Shown here piece after piece: positions 11,601-24,007 of a stretch of DNA of 64,000 nucleotides. This stretch comes from Nematostella vectensis. Taxonomy: Eukaryota; Cnidaria; Anthozoa; Actiniaria; Edwardsiidae. How positions within the stretch are numbered: the stretch's first letter is position 1; each line of letters opens with the position of its first letter. The DNA is taken from positions 3,870,996-3,934,995 of the forward strand of contig NC_064037.1 of assembly GCF_932526225.1 (NCBI RefSeq). Direction: 5' to 3'. The translations under genes were made by a program, and so were the position numbers. Below the pieces are notes generated by a model that worked only from the letters and a program-made list of their open reading frames with translations, was not told the DNA's origin and did not search any database.

Positions 11601-14055
11601 TTTTTTTGGATATCAGGCCACACAATTACTGCAATGTGTCATATGAACCAGTGTCTGCAATGGTGGAAATGACATCCGTGGGGAGCTGCTCCAAGAGCAA
11701 TGTTCTGGTCAAGACATCTGTACCCAGATACTTGGAGGATCATACCACAGAGAAATGGGTAGATGTTGGAAATGTAAGTAAAATAATACGAATTGGGTCT
11801 GGGTTACCCTACAATTTATGGCCTGGGCCCCATATGTAGCAGCTACATGTGTTAATTGCATGAATTTGCTCTCACTTGAAAATAACTTTTCATCAAAAAT
11901 AATCCCGTTGATTTTTATACACATACCATAAAAACAACCAATATGGTTTCATAGGCTATAAACCTCAAAGGTGTATCTTCTTCAGTGACATAGCCAGGAT
12001 TTCTTAACAGGAGGGGTCCCAAAGGGGACTTTCAATGCATTTTCTCCTGTATTTTAGATAATGCCTCATACATTTACTGTATTTTTGGCTGCTAAAATGG
12101 GGGGCACCTAGGCCACCCTACAGGGGCTATGCCCCTGTTCTTTCACAAAACCAAACTAACAGTAAGGATTAACCAATGTTGGCCAAAGCACAGTTACAGT
12201 GTGTGGATCTATAGCATTAGCATTAACCATGCTTAAAGTGTTTCTGAAGCGAAAGGAAACATAGCCTTTTTGTATCATTTTTTTAAACCACAAATATCAA
12301 AGAAACAACATTTCAAAGCTTTTTTGATCCCCATAAACCCATTAGAAAAAAATATTGTGTGAAGTTGGTGTTTTTGTCCTATCAAGTGCGACATCATGAA
12401 GAGCTTGTGACGTCACACGGTTGCTTGCTCAGCGGGAAGAGAAAAAGCGCGCGAAAGGAAGGCGACAGTCATGGCCACAACACAAGCCAGTAGAAGTTTA
12501 CTTTGCGGATTCCCGAGGCCACAAAAGCTGCAAAAATTATGGCCTAGCAACTGACTTGTCAATGTTCCTTCCACCCCTAAAATGACACGGTGCAAATAGA
12601 CTTATCTTGTGTGAAAATCGTTGAGGAAATCAGAATTTTGCACCTTTCGAACCTTAGGCAATTTGAACAAGCTGCTAGGTCGGAGCCAACGAGTTACGCA
12701 AAGTTGACATTCTTCTAGCTAGGCACAGAAAAATCGATAGCGAATCTAAGAGCAATGTGGGGTTCGAATTGTGAAAGGGTTTTAGAGAAAAATAAGTCTA
12801 TCAAGAAGGCAAAGTCGTCGAGAAAATGTTAAGGTATTTGTCTCGTTTTGTTCAGTTTTGATCGCTTACACGTGCGCTCGTTGGAGTCGCGTCATCGTTC
12901 TCAAGCCTTTTAATTGTTGTTCTTCGTATAATTCGCATTCAATTAAGCTTTATGAATTATCTCTAGTAGAGGGTCTTAACATGACTATCAATTCTAGCTA
13001 AAGATTTTTTGGATAATTATAAAAATCTGAGCTGAACGGTTGTTTACAATGTTCTTTGTCGATTGAAATAATCCGCTGTAGAGTGGAACCTACACGATCA
13101 GGTTTAGGCAAGGTGGGAACGGAATACACCAAAATAATAATCCCCTCAAAGCGTTCTGGGGCCATTAGAATAGCAAAACATGCTGATTAAGTTAAGTAAA
13201 TTATGAGTCCCCATTTTGACTTTTTCATAACTAGATGGATTATGTTTCACAATTATGTTTTGCTAGTTGAATAAATTGCATTCATTTTGTTAAATACAAA
13301 ATAGAAGGTAAATTTATGATGTGTTGTATGATTTCTTTTCGGATTGCTACTGAAAACCAGCTAAAAAGTGCAGCTACGTTGAGCGTATTATCGTATTTAC
13401 TTGCATACAGATCACAGCTCGAGTACAGAAAAATAAACTCACCACAAGTTCTAGACGCCTCCCGAAGAGTTTTATATGACTCTTTACTAGACTATTTGTT
13501 GTAATCAGACATTGTAAGAATATAAACGCAACAAATAGTAGGGCAAACTAGTGAACTTTACGGTCAATGATCGATACAAAATGGCTCCTTCAGCGTAGTA
13601 AGCAACCATGTGACGAAACACGGGGGGTGCCAATGACGTAATTTCGCTGTATTTTTGTCGCAGTTGTTACCTCTCTTTGAAGAATAATTGCATCATGTTC
13701 CTCATAATCTTTTATTTTGATTTTTCTTTTACAATATTAAGCGAAGATTGAATTTTATAATAAGCCTAAGAACAGCCTGACACGATTTTCGCTTCAGAAA
13801 CACTTTAATGCTTGAGTAGGTAATGCCTCTACACAGATTTATCTTATCATAAAAAATATACATCCAGTTAGTATGGAATTGAATTTGTATTTTTCAATCT
13901 GCTTTCTCTAATAGAATGAATGGGAGACCGTGAACCTTCGCCTGCAGTACTCCAGCTACTTTCTGTTTGTGATGGTTATCACCTGTATACTCTATGGCAT
14001 GATTAAAGGCAGGCCTGTCAAGAACTCCAAAAAGATAGGAGGTCAGACAATATGA
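8647..14055 (+). CDS. TMEM248: TMEM248 family membrane protein
   Basis: Four coding exons: 8647-8799, 10499-10881, 11617-11773, 13915-14055; 834 bases, 277 residues, all junctions in frame. An N-terminal transmembrane helix (about residues 20-42, preceded by NSRPPCVVF) is followed by a ~190-residue lumenal or extracellular domain with several N-glycosylation sequons and paired cysteines, then a second helix (SYFLFVMVITCILYGMIKGRP) and a short cytosolic tail. The SRPP block before helix 1, the DW start of exon 2 and the SYFLFVMVIT..IKGRP end match vertebrate TMEM248, a poorly characterised two-pass protein related to TMEM219. The ~36-residue deficit against human (314) is partly explained by the TGA at 14053-14055: a duplicate of this exon at 24493 has TCA there and reads on for 38 residues. 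A 5' UTR exon ends at about 8405. Confidence 0.88.
8800..10498 (+). other. TMEM248 intron 1
   Basis: GT at 8800, AG at 10497-10498. AT-rich, with long poly-A and poly-T stretches. I see no exon, RNA gene or bounded element in it. Confidence 0.6.
10882..11616 (+). other. TMEM248 intron 2
   Basis: Bounded by GTGAGT and ATATCAG. The phase is 2, so the ATG codon is completed across the junction. Nothing else is recognised inside. Confidence 0.7.
11983..12137 (+). mobile_element. MITE-like element, CAG..CTG termini, 5-bp TSD
   Basis: Starts CAGTGACATAGCCAGGA and ends GGGGCTATGCCCCTG, imperfect inverted termini. It is flanked on both sides by TTCTT, a 5-bp target duplication. The interior (TTTTCTCCTGTATTTTAGAT) recurs at 55705, so this is a family. 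It has no coding capacity. Located in TMEM248 intron 3. Confidence 0.65.
12237..13804. mobile_element. 1.57-kb TTAA-flanked TIR element (non-autonomous)
   Basis: The left end AGTGTTTCTGAAGCGAAA is an exact inverted copy of the right end (13787-13804), 18 bases, and both ends are flanked by TTAA (12233-12236 and 13805-13808), as in piggyBac-type insertions. No transposase frame is visible; the longest open stretch (13316-13504) is not recognised. It sits in TMEM248 intron 3, 110 bases before the last exon. The left breakpoint of the B duplication (about 13609) falls inside it, so B2 starts with its truncated right part (24186-24381). Confidence 0.75.
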
Positions 14056-14306
14056 GGAAAACAGCTCAAATTAAAGCAGGCCTTCCAAGAATTCAAAAAG
14101 TTAGAAAGTAGTAATCTGAGTAAAAGAGCATCCAGCCAAGAACTTAAAGAAGAAGGATGTTCAGATAGTCTTCAATGAGATGGCTCATGTACATAATCTA
14201 GGATAATCTTAAAAAGGCAGTTAATTCAGCACATTAATAGTAAATTGTGTGTTTTAGTTTATATAGTCTTCAGGACTGCCATGTTAGGTGATCATTTAGC
14301 ATATAG

Positions 14307-14438
14307 CAGAGAAGTAGCAGGGGGTGGGACACTGGGGGCAACTGGCCCCCCAGTAATTTGAAAAATTATAAGGAAATGACCAGTAAAGGTGTGGCTGTGC
14401 CCCCCCCCCCCAATATTTCGAGGCCTGCTACTGCCCTG
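14307..14438. mobile_element. CAGAG..CCCTG MITE with TATAG target duplication
   Basis: Imperfect terminal inverted repeats: CAGAGAAGTAGCAGG at the left and CCTGCTACTGCCCTG at the right, flanked by TATAG on both sides (5 bp). The interior is G- then C-rich. The same insertion is in B2 at 24877-25007. Relatives lie at 14965, 34916, 57820 and 61131. Confidence 0.7.
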
Positions 14439-14964
14439 TATAGCACTGTGAAAAATGTGAAAGTGTCAAGGAAAATTGATGCAGCTGTAATAGGAATGCA
14501 AAAAAATATATTTATGTGCCATATAGCAACAAAGAAATACACTTATAATTCTGTTATTTAGTGGGTAGTACTGTACAATCCTTTTTTATCTTTTATAGCA
14601 ACAAGAAAAAACACTATAATTCTGTTATTTAGTGTGTAGTGTTGTACCAGGAAAACTGGTACTCTTTTGCAGAGTTGAGTACCAGTTCTTTGGTGTACAT
14701 GATCATGACCTGGCTGTTTGGGTATTTTGATTGATTTATCATTTGGTTCAGATGGTTAAGGCCTAGAAAATTATCAGAGATTGTTGTTAGAATTCACCAA
14801 AACAGGAACTCATCATTTCAATTTGTTGCTCAGCCTAGTCCCAGGCTTACTGGGTTTCCAGTGCTAGTAAATGACTGTGATTTAGTGTTGAGCCCAGGAC
14901 GAGCACACCACAGGAATGCCTGGGATTTTTTGTTGTTCACACGTTCTTCAGAGGTATCTGCAGA

Positions 14965-15104
14965 CAGAGCCGTAACAGGCCTCGAATTATCAGGGGGGGG
15001 GGAGGGGCACAATGAGAAAACATTAGGGGCACAGTCATACCCTGGTACTGGTTATTCCCTTAAAATTTTTGAAAATATGTGCCCCACCCCCTGCTATGGC
15101 CCTG
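14965..15104. mobile_element. CAGAG..CCCTG MITE, second insertion in unit B
   Basis: Starts CAGAGCCGTAACAGGCC and ends CCTGCTATGGCCCTG. Flanks are GCAGA and ACAGA, a near-perfect 5-bp duplication. The B2 counterpart is 25533-25675. Confidence 0.65.
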
Positions 15105-15981
15105 ACAGATTTTCAGGCCTTGAAACCAACACTTGATTTTGTTCCTTGTATAAAATTGAATAGCGGCACATAGGGAGGTACTATAATTTGTTGGTGAACA
15201 GTAGGCACAAGGTATACACCAATAAACAAAAATATCAAAGTTATTGTTTATTTAACATATGCACAATTACTGTGATATAAATTATGCCTAGCTTACATCT
15301 GCTGTCTACCAAATTGGTTTATATGTAAAATTATGCCATAAAATGCTTTCTATACCATAACTCTGTCATTATCAGCCTCAACCATTCTTACAATCCATAG
15401 CCATCTACAGATTCCATTAACAGCTGTTTACTTAGCGAACAGTAGTAGTAATCAGCTAGCTGATTAGTGACTCTACGCGCACAATATATCTTGGGCCAAA
15501 ATTTGATTGTGAGAGGTGGCAGCTTTGTGTCAATAAATGTCGTTTTCATAATTGAATTTGGTTTTGAGTGATGTCTGGAATAAACAATGTCATTGATTAT
15601 TCTAGCCTGCTAGCCGGCTCTCATTGTGGGGTATTCAGAAATGTTTTATTTTCGATGATATATTGGGAACCCTAATAAAAGATGATATTCTACAACTGTA
15701 TATTATGAATAGTCTTATTAGACTGTATGTATTCATTAGTGGCACTCTGTGTCAAACCCAGGCCCCCTCCTTGGAACTTTGGAACTAACATGCCTCCCCC
15801 CCCCCCCCCCCAACTTTTGGGACAACTCATCCGCCGCGTCTGCATTGGCAGTAATGCTATTGTTTTGGGGATTGTAAATCCCCACTCTATGCAGCTCTTT
15901 TGAGGCTTTCGGGGAAAAAAGAATAGAAATAGAATTGAAAGTAACTAAAAGTTACGGTATGCCTGTGGTAGGATATTTCAG

Positions 15982-16054
15982 ATGGTTGGGCTACCTGTGT
16001 GCCGTTCCCGGAAATCGGTGAACCGAAGGCGAAACAAAACTAAGAATAGCAAGG
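15982..16054 (+). other. Possible coding or leader exon upstream of KH copy 1
   Basis: ATG directly after TTTCAG, 24 open codons rich in Arg, Lys and Asn (MVGLPVCRSRKSVNRRRNK), then a good donor GGTAAGC. Copies exist at 26551-26623 and 38845-38917 with one Ser/Gly change. The outgoing phase is 1, so joining it to the KH exon at 18622 would not continue the KH frame. It may be a 5' UTR exon with a uORF, an exon of another transcript, or chance. Confidence 0.25.
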
Positions 16055-17229
16055 GTAAGCATTTTTCTATAAATCATTATTATACTTACGTTAAATCTAG
16101 TAAAGGCTGGGAAGTCAATACCCTGGGTATCTGGCGGCTCCTAAGTCACTAAGCACTAAAATCTTTTATATGAAACCCAAGCTATCACAGAGGCTTAGCT
16201 TGGCTTGTCAGTAAACGAGTGCAACTCGAGCCTCTGGTACCTAGATTGCGCAACTAGGCTTGGTTTCCAGCTACTGTTGGTTACGTCTTGCACTGCTCAT
16301 TCACTGACTGGGATGGATGGGTGCACCAAAACCACTAAGGCTGGGAACCAAGCACAATTATGGACTCGATTGACCAACTCAAAACCCCCTCAGATAAAAT
16401 CCTAAAGTAACAACTAATCCTCAATAAAACACCAAAACACTTGAAAACAAACCTTGGCTTTCAATTAATGATGTGTCTCCTCACCAATTTGCCAAATTCA
16501 CGCTACTTTTGGAGCATTTTTGCTGTTGACTGCTGTATCTCGAAGTGTAGCATGAGATAGAGCAAAGAAAAAAGTTAAGCTTGAATTTTTGCATAGAGGT
16601 TCCTTATGTTATGTTAACCCATTGACTCCTGGCTATTTTTGAGCTGAATTTACAAAAAACAGACTGAAAACAGATACCTCCCCCCTATTCTGAGTTTTAT
16701 ACAGCCCGTCAAACACAGCTGCACCTAGTCAGCGGTATCCAAGCTTTCCAACAGTGCTTTGCGGTCCCCACTTTTAATCCCTTGTCAGTGTGCTGAAGCC
16801 AGCAAAGTTGATGGTTGCTTTTATTTTTCATCAAAAATACAGCTATGAACATATTAGGAGAGTGTCTCAGGACATCATGAAGTCTTTTGAGGCATAATTG
16901 AGTGCTTTGCTTCTGGATATTTGCAAGCAGGTGGATTCATGATGATTTTTTCTGCTTTGCCTGGATGAGAAAATAATTTTCTAATGAATCACCACAGCTC
17001 TCCTAAATGCTGTCTTTTCTGAAACCAAATTGATTCCAAAATTGTTTGCACTGCTAAGGGCAGTGAGCTGTGTTTGCTGATCTCTCTCCCTTGTGTTGTA
17101 TTTTGAGCGTTTTATTGAGAGGGGTGATTCAGCTTTCCTCCTGAAGGGGGGGTCAACTAATTTTATCCCTTACTTTTATCAAAATCCTCACGACCCCCCC
17201 CCCCTCGGGATAATAAATGAACCTCCCCT

Positions 17230-17258
17230 AATATCTAAATTTTCTAAATTTAGATATT
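17230..17258. other. AT hairpin, 13-bp perfect stem
   Basis: AATATCTAAATTT and its inverse, separated by TCT. It also occurs in units B2 and B3 at matching places. It could extrude as a cruciform; no function is assigned. Confidence 0.7.
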
Positions 17259-17818
17259 AAATCTTTTAAATTTCTTTAAAATTTGGAATTAAGCTTTTGG
17301 TCGGAGGAACTCCTTGTAAATGTATGTGGAATCTTGAGCTTATATATGATATATTGAGAATTGGAAGATTTCATGCAATTTTTTGGGCCAGCATTTTAAG
17401 CGTTACGTTTTACTGCTAGAAGCGAATTACTTCTGTTTTTACGGCAGCCGAGAGGCGAAAGTGTGCAACCTTTCTCTCTCTTGTGTACAAGGGGAAACAG
17501 AATAACGTAAATCTCGAAATGCCGGCCCAAATGGCTTAAAAATTCACCCAGACCATATTTAAGACTCCATTGTCAGATCAGAATATTTTTTTAGAGTTTT
17601 ACCATTTTATTTCATAGTAAAGAGAACGGCTTATTTCAATCCCTTATTTCAATCCCATATGTTTACTGTAAACCATGACACAACGTAAAATGTGAACCAC
17701 TATAATTTATTCATACACACAGTGAGCTTGGGGTTCCTGTGGCCTTACAGTCAAGCGGCCTTACAGCCGAACATGTCCATTTGAGACGGGGAAAGGGGAC
17801 AATGTACAAGTATGTTAA

Positions 17819-18536
17819 GGTCTTGGTAAAGGTACATTTGACACCACTGTTTGTTTTTGTGGTTTTTGCAAAACCTGTATCAATAGTTCTTAAACTTTAT
17901 TTTTGCAAACAATTTTTTTTCTATATATCTCATTCTAAACGGCTAAAATGGGCCTTTGCTATATCCCGTGACCTGTTGACTGTGAATTCACGCCAAATCT
18001 TTGACTTTTCTAGCGTATTATATTAAGGTGAGAACTCGAGCTTGTCGGGCGTAACTTCGCGACGGGTTTTAAGATATCGCCTTCAAATTTTCGGTATGAT
18101 AGATAATTATGCCATGTCATAAAGTGTGTGAGGAATTTTCGATTTTCGACTGAAGATCGCTTTTATATCACTTTTCGTGTCCAAATTTCGCCAAAAATGA
18201 GAGTTCCAACTTTGATTCGTGATATTTTGTTGACAGTGTCAAATAACAAAAAGTCCTCACACACTTTGGTCGATCATCTATCTGTCATTGAGATGCAATT
18301 ACGTGCAAGTGCATGCGCAATAACGTGAAAGTGCATTACGCTCTAGAGAAAACTCCGTACTTTTGAGTTTGAGGCCTCAAAACTTAAACACGGAATTAGC
18401 TATTGCAAAAATAAAACTTGCAGGAGATAATTCAATCTTTTATCTTTTATTTATATGCAATTTTATAAATATTTTTATAAATATCTTTTTTAAATATTTT
18501 TTTTCCGCTGACACGTCGTTTATCTTTACCGAGACC
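17819..18536. mobile_element. 718-bp TTAA MITE just upstream of KH copy 1
   Basis: Ends are GGTCTTGGTAAAG and CTTTACCGAGACC (12 of 13 inverted matches), flanked by TTAA at 17815-17818 and 18537-18540. Inside is a second inverted pair (AAAGTGTGTGAGGA near 18121 and TCCTCACACACTTT near 18253). No transposase. The right end is 85 bases before the KH initiation codon, so it may lie in the KH 5' UTR intron or supply promoter sequence. Copies: 28379-29093, 40668-41382, and a diverged independent insertion at 62637-63358. Confidence 0.8.
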
Positions 18537-18621
18537 TTAAGCCAGGGAGCTTAACTCCCTGGTTAAGCTGAATGTTCATTTGAGAGTTACATTTTTCTGA
18601 CTAAATGCACTTTAATTTCAG

Positions 18622-21600
18622 ATGGCTCAAAGAGACTTTTTTACTAGGGAAATTTTCATCCCTGAGCACGCCATGGGTATGGTTATTGGCAAAAAGGGTA
18701 GGATGTTAGAAGAAATAAAGCACAAAACAAGAGTCAGACCCATTATTGATAAAAGTAGGCATGGTTGCATAATTCTTCAAGGTTCAAGAACTGATGTTCA
18801 GAAAGCAAAACGCATGATTGAAGACATAGTAGTAAGTATATAGTAAAGGAATATATTTTTTCACCTATATTTTTGTTGAGAAGCTAAATTGATGGGTAAA
18901 ACTTGTTGGCTAGTCACCAATGCAATCAGGAATGCACCACAATTTATAACGGTGTAGCAGGGGCAGGTACAGGATTTTGTGAATGTGGGCGAGGCACAAT
19001 GACGGAAGATCATTTGTGAATTTTAGCTCCCATATTAGCTCCCATACAATTCCTCCAAAAGTTTTGACTGACAGGGGGTCGGTTGGGGGGAGGGTGAGGG
19101 ATGAGTCTGCAAAAAAAATTTGGAAGTGTGGGGGGTACTACTGACCATTATAGCAGTGTGTTTTCTTCAAAGGCTATATTTGGTTAACATTTTAATATTA
19201 TATATATACTTTTTTTTCATTAACAGGAATCTATCCAGCAGCCTGAGGTTATTTCATTGGGAGCAAAGACTAGTAGGGTCATTGGGGAAGGAGGAAGAAG
19301 TATAAATTCAATACGCAGCCAATCTGAAGCAAGAATACACATAAAAGAAGACAAAGCTTATATAAGGGGAACCCAAGAACAGAAGAGCAAAGCGAAGGAT
19401 CTTATTAATAAATTACTAACTTCAGTTAGTAGTGGCACATGTGTTTTTATTCCAGAACATCTTGCTAGACATGTAATTGGGAAACATGGACAAAGGATTA
19501 AGGACTTAAAGCAAAAAACGAAAACAGATATGTATTACAATAAGGAAAATAATATCCTTTGTATCAACGGTGTGACCACCGCACAGGAACATCATGCGCG
19601 ACGAAAAGTAAAATCTATAATGCTACAATCTCATGGGACATATATGAATGAAAAATATTGTGTTGTTGATGGAAGTAAAGAAAGTGAGTTTGAGCTTGAG
19701 TCAGTGGCTACACCTTTCCCAGGATGGAGCGGAGCATTCTACAAAGTAGTTTTACCTGATGATGATATGTCTTCTAGTAATGAAATGAATGAATTACCAG
19801 TGAGTTTCATTATACAATTACTGTAAGAGCAGGAAGCTAATACATTATATTCATGTTTTTTTATCTGTGCAGCCAATTGAGGATACTTTGAACATTTTGA
19901 ATTTTTATCTTTCCCAGGAGCATCTTAACAACCTTGTACTTAGCAAACTTGAACTTTTGCACCCTTCAAAGGATGAGTTTGAAATCGACTTGTGGTCCCA
20001 TTTCGGCCATGCCTATATCAAGGGTATTGATGAAGGTAAAATACATTCAGAAAAAGTGGTGTATGAATAATATTTTGTGGAAAAGTTGTAGAGCTTGTTT
20101 ATGAACCCTGCAAAGATGAGATGAGATGAGATGACAGAATTTTAAATGAAATAAAAAAAAAACTTGTAATATTTTTGTTAAGTGCATTATTCTCAGTCCA
20201 GTGAATTAGCAAGGCCGTTTTCTGCTTTGGATCTAATTCTAGCCCACAGTTGCGGTATAGTTTCTGTCATTTGATTAGACATTTCGCACAATTAATGATG
20301 GTGGGGGAGGGGGGGGGGAGAGAGGATTGTCTGCCCTCCCTCTAATACTAAACTGCTTATTGATTATTATGGACACCCGACTCCGCTGACTTTGAATACC
20401 GTGAAAAAACTTTCATCATTTGCGTATATTTATGGCGCACGAGAAAAATAAAAGTATAATATCTTTGAATGAAAGCTGGGTTAAATAGAAAAAAATATAT
20501 GAATTTGTATTTGTCACAGGAGATGACCATGAGCATTACAATTTGAAACAGCTGCGGTCAAACCTACTTCAGGGCTCCCAACATTCAGCAGATAAGGGCA
20601 CATGGAAGGTAGATTTCGCAGAAGGCCTCACCGATGAACAGGTTGAGCAGCTCATTGGAAATTTCAAGGATGAAACAACATGCAAACCTGCCAACATCCG
20701 ATATGACTTCTCATTCTTCACACCATCGAATCGTGAGAATGGTTGCAGACGGATACGAATGAAGGTAATACAAATTATGGACAATAAAGACCATCTTCTT
20801 GGAGTATGTATATCTATTAGTAGAAATATAGATTATAAGTTTCAGTAAAACATCGAGTTGGATGATGTGTGGCGTTACACATGCACAGTTGTATAACTGC
20901 TCCACCACGCCTATACTTGGCTTGATGGCCGGGGATCATGTACGTACGATTATATGAAACTCACCCTGCGATCGTGTGAGATCGAGTACCACTTGTGATC
21001 GAAATGCGATCGTACGATCAGATTAATTGCGATCGTGTGCGATCGACTGCAGTAATATGGAAAAGATCTAGCGGGCATAAAAATAAATTTTGGTAACGCG
21101 AGTTTGGACGACACACAGCAGGATTTACTATCTTCGTATATTGGGGGGTATTATTGTATAATGTGGGATCATCTTACAATTATTTTAGGCATTCATCAAA
21201 GAAGAGGGCGATTTCTTTAAAGAGTCTCCTGTTCAGATGAAAGGAGTCCTTAGACACGAGAGACTCAATGACAACGTCAACATTTACTTGTGCAAGCCTC
21301 CTACCGATGAACTCAAATTGACTATTATGATGCCTTCACGCCAGTTTGACTGCCGACTGACTCTCAGAAAAAGTAAGAGTAAACTGTACAAACTTTGCCT
21401 TAAAGAATGTCTATCAACTACTCCCTTTTTATTGTTTACAATTGAAAATACAGCGGTTCATTCGAAGAAAACTTCAAAATAACCATCCACGATTGAAGTC
21501 TAATACTTTATTAATGATATTTGATTGAAAGTCTCTCAGTCACTTGCTTGAATTAACCGATGGAAATGGATTCTTTGAGTTACTCGGTATTGTGCGGGAG

Positions 21601-22876
21601 GATAAAATAGCGACATGATTGGCCTATTTTAGTCTTTCCATTTCCTTCCCTCTCGCTCTCTTCCGCCATTATCTTTTTTTTTTTTTTTTACATAGATTCA
21701 AAAATTCTGCAAAGCCAAAGAACTAGCTCTGAGCTGGAGGAGGAGAATGTCTTGTTGGAATATCTGCGGGGAGCTCTGGTGCTAAGTAAGGGGCAGCTCC
21801 AGCTATCACCAGATGTACCCCTTCCAGAACGCTTTGATCTAGACTATTTCCGCCGATGTAAACGTTTTGAGTACTCATATAATATAGGAAAAGATACGTT
21901 TACACTGATGTTTTCTAAAGAGGAGGCAGTGACACTTGAAGAATCCAGTTCAAGCGATATCCCAAGTCGTAAAAAGGTAAAATAAAGATGAAAAACACAT
22001 ATCCTCTGTGCTTTCCAGGTTTTACGAGCAAGTTTGCCAGTCAATGTAAGGATATAAAAGTAAAACCAAAAATCGTTGAAAATTGGGATTTTGTTGTTGG
22101 TAGATGTCCACGACGTTGGTGCTCTACTATTCGCTGATACATTGGAATAGGAGGACGCAGCTAATCCCATACCCTACTAAAAAACGTCAAACGCGTGTCC
22201 CGATCTTAATTTGATTACCTGTTACTCTTCTATAATTTTACCCATTCATGGATCCCTTAAATACCCTTCAAGACCCTGAGGTAATACCCAGGCAGCCATA
22301 AGCAGCAATAAGCTCTATTTTGTCAATAATAAAATACTGTTTGACGGGGACATCGGGCCTTGGATTTTCTTTATGCCTTAATGACTTATACACCTTTTCA
22401 AATGAGGTCTCACTCGGAGAATCTGTGTATCCGCAGTGCTTCATGGGTGTCAAGTAAATAAGCAAATAAGCGTAAGTAAAATACAAATTCAGGTTTCAAA
22501 AGCTGTAGATTTCCTGTTCATCCTTTTATGATTATTCAAATGGCTTTCACATAAAAGAATTCAGCCGTTTATACGGTATATTTATGAACCACCGCGGGTT
22601 ACGATAAATGGATTCTCGAGTGCAACCTTATTTGTAATAGGTATGAGCAGATCAGATCGCTCCTGTTTCAGTTATTCGTGCAGCACACTTAACTAAACTT
22701 TCATCTGACCATATCAAATGCGTTTATTTCAGACGGATATACATCTCCACTGTGATGACTGGGATAAGAGGCTCTTTGAGGGGGACTGGGAACCAAAACA
22801 AATAATCGAGAAGTTCACTAGTTATATGACGTTTGTCAGGCAAGTGCAGAAAAACATCGACCCAGAAGAAGAGTAA
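18622..22876 (+). CDS. Triple-KH-domain protein, copy 1
   Basis: Seven exons: 18622-18831, 19227-19799, 19873-20035, 20520-20764, 21189-21372, 21696-21976, 22733-22876; 1800 bases, 599 residues, all junctions GT-AG and in frame. Three KH RNA-binding domains: KH1 residues ~10-70 with GKKG at 23-26, KH2 ~78-135 with GEGG at 90-93 (an acidic residue where RNA-contacting loops usually carry Lys or Arg, so it may bind poorly), KH3 ~139-205 with GKHG at 155-158. Residues 206-599 form a region I do not recognise, with conserved-looking FPGWSGAFYKVVLPDDD, EIDLWSHFGHAYIKG and FRRCKRFEYSYNIGKD, ending DPEEE. The ATG follows an acceptor (AATTTCAG) directly, so a 5' non-coding exon is expected upstream. 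Copy 1 differs from 2 and 3 by, for example, ENNIL for ENIL, SEARIHI for SGARIQI and a Ser before LGAK. Probable role: RNA binding or regulation; the family is not named. Confidence 0.88.
20955..21050 (+). repeat. GATCG-rich palindrome cluster in KH intron 4
   Basis: Repeated GCGATCGTGTG, GATCGAAATGCGATCG and TACGATC motifs, several of them self-complementary CGATCG, within about 95 bases. Present in all three copies (31541-31625, 43830-43915). Confidence 0.6.
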
Positions 22877-23892
22877 TTAAACCACATCACCATTGACCCA
22901 GAAGAAGAGTTAAATTAACCCACATCACCGTTGACCCAGAAGAAGAGTTAAATTAACCCACATCACCATTGACCCAGAAGAAGAGTTAAATTAACTCACA
23001 ACACCATTGACCCAGAAGAAGAGTTAAATTAACCCACATCACCATTGACCCAGACGAAGAGTTAAATTAACCCACATCACCATTGACCCAGAAGAAGAGT
23101 TAAATTAAACCACATCACCATTGACCCAAAAGAAGAGTTAACCAAGAAGTATAGAGTTAACTTAACCAACATCACCACGAACCCAGAAGAAGAGTTAGCC
23201 TGACGAACATCACCATATGGACCCAGAAGAAGTGTTACTTAACCAACTTCACCATTGACCCAGAAGAAGAGTTAACTTAAACAACACCACTATGGACCCA
23301 GAAGAAGAGTTAACTTAACATCACCGATGACCCAGAAGAAACGTTAACTTAACCAACATCACTATGGACCCAGGGGAAGAGTTAGCCTAACCAACATCAC
23401 CGATGACCCAGAAGAAGAGTTAACTTATCCAACACCACTATGGACCCAGAAGAAGAGTTAACTTAACCAACATCACTTTGGACGCAGAAGAAGAGTTAAC
23501 TTAACCAACATCACCATTGATCCAGAAGAAGAGTTAACTTAACCAACATCACTATGGACCAAGAAGAAGTGTAAACTTAACCCACATCACCATTGACCAA
23601 GAAGAAGAGTTAACTTAACCAACATCACTATGGACTCAGAAGAAGAGTTAGTCTAACCAACATCACTATGGACCCAGAAGAAGAGTTAACTTAACCAACA
23701 CCACTATGGACCCAGAAGCAGAGTTAACAAACATCACCATTGACCCAGAAGAAGAGTTAACTTTACCAAACATGACCATTTACACAGAAGAAAAGTTTAC
23801 TTAACCAACATCACCATGGACCCTGAGAAGAGTTAGCCAAACCAACATTTACCATTGACCCAGAAGAAGAGTTAACCAAACCAACATAACCA
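22859..23892 (+). repeat. 38-bp minisatellite seeded by the KH stop region, array 1
   Basis: About 27 units of a 38-base repeat beginning GACCCAGAAGAAGAGTTAAA. The first unit is the end of the KH coding exon itself (Asp-Pro-Glu-Glu-Glu-stop). Units farther away diverge (CACTATGGACCCAG, GTTAACTTAACCAACATC variants). Shortest of three arrays (1034 bp). Confidence 0.92.
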
Positions 23893-24007
23893 CTAGAAAG
23901 ACGACAGACAAGCTACAGAAAAACTAGATAGTCAACATCACATGGACCGAAAAGAGTTAACCCAGCCAACATCACCATGGTATAGCTAGAGGAATTGCTT
24001 GACCTTT

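Noticed and set aside
12405-12420. TGACGTCA palindromes (also near 9836 and 53251) as CRE sites
   Set aside because: Isolated 8-mers inside introns are expected by chance at this scale and have no supporting context.
13316-13504. 62-codon frame inside the 1.57-kb TTAA element as a transposase remnant
   Set aside because: No transposase motif is visible and it is too short; the element is treated as non-autonomous.
16205-16405. 66-codon open frame present in all three B units
   Set aside because: Starts at a non-ATG codon, has no splice signals and unremarkable composition; carried by the duplication.
22268-22486. Minus-strand 72-codon open frame inside KH intron 6, repeated at 32870 and 45160
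   Set aside because: Conserved only because the whole unit is duplicated. It lies antisense in an intron, has no splice support and matches nothing I know.
22859-23892. Continued coding (DPEEELN repeats) beyond the KH stop
   Set aside because: The first unit ends TAA in frame and later units keep TAA after LN, so the array cannot extend the protein.
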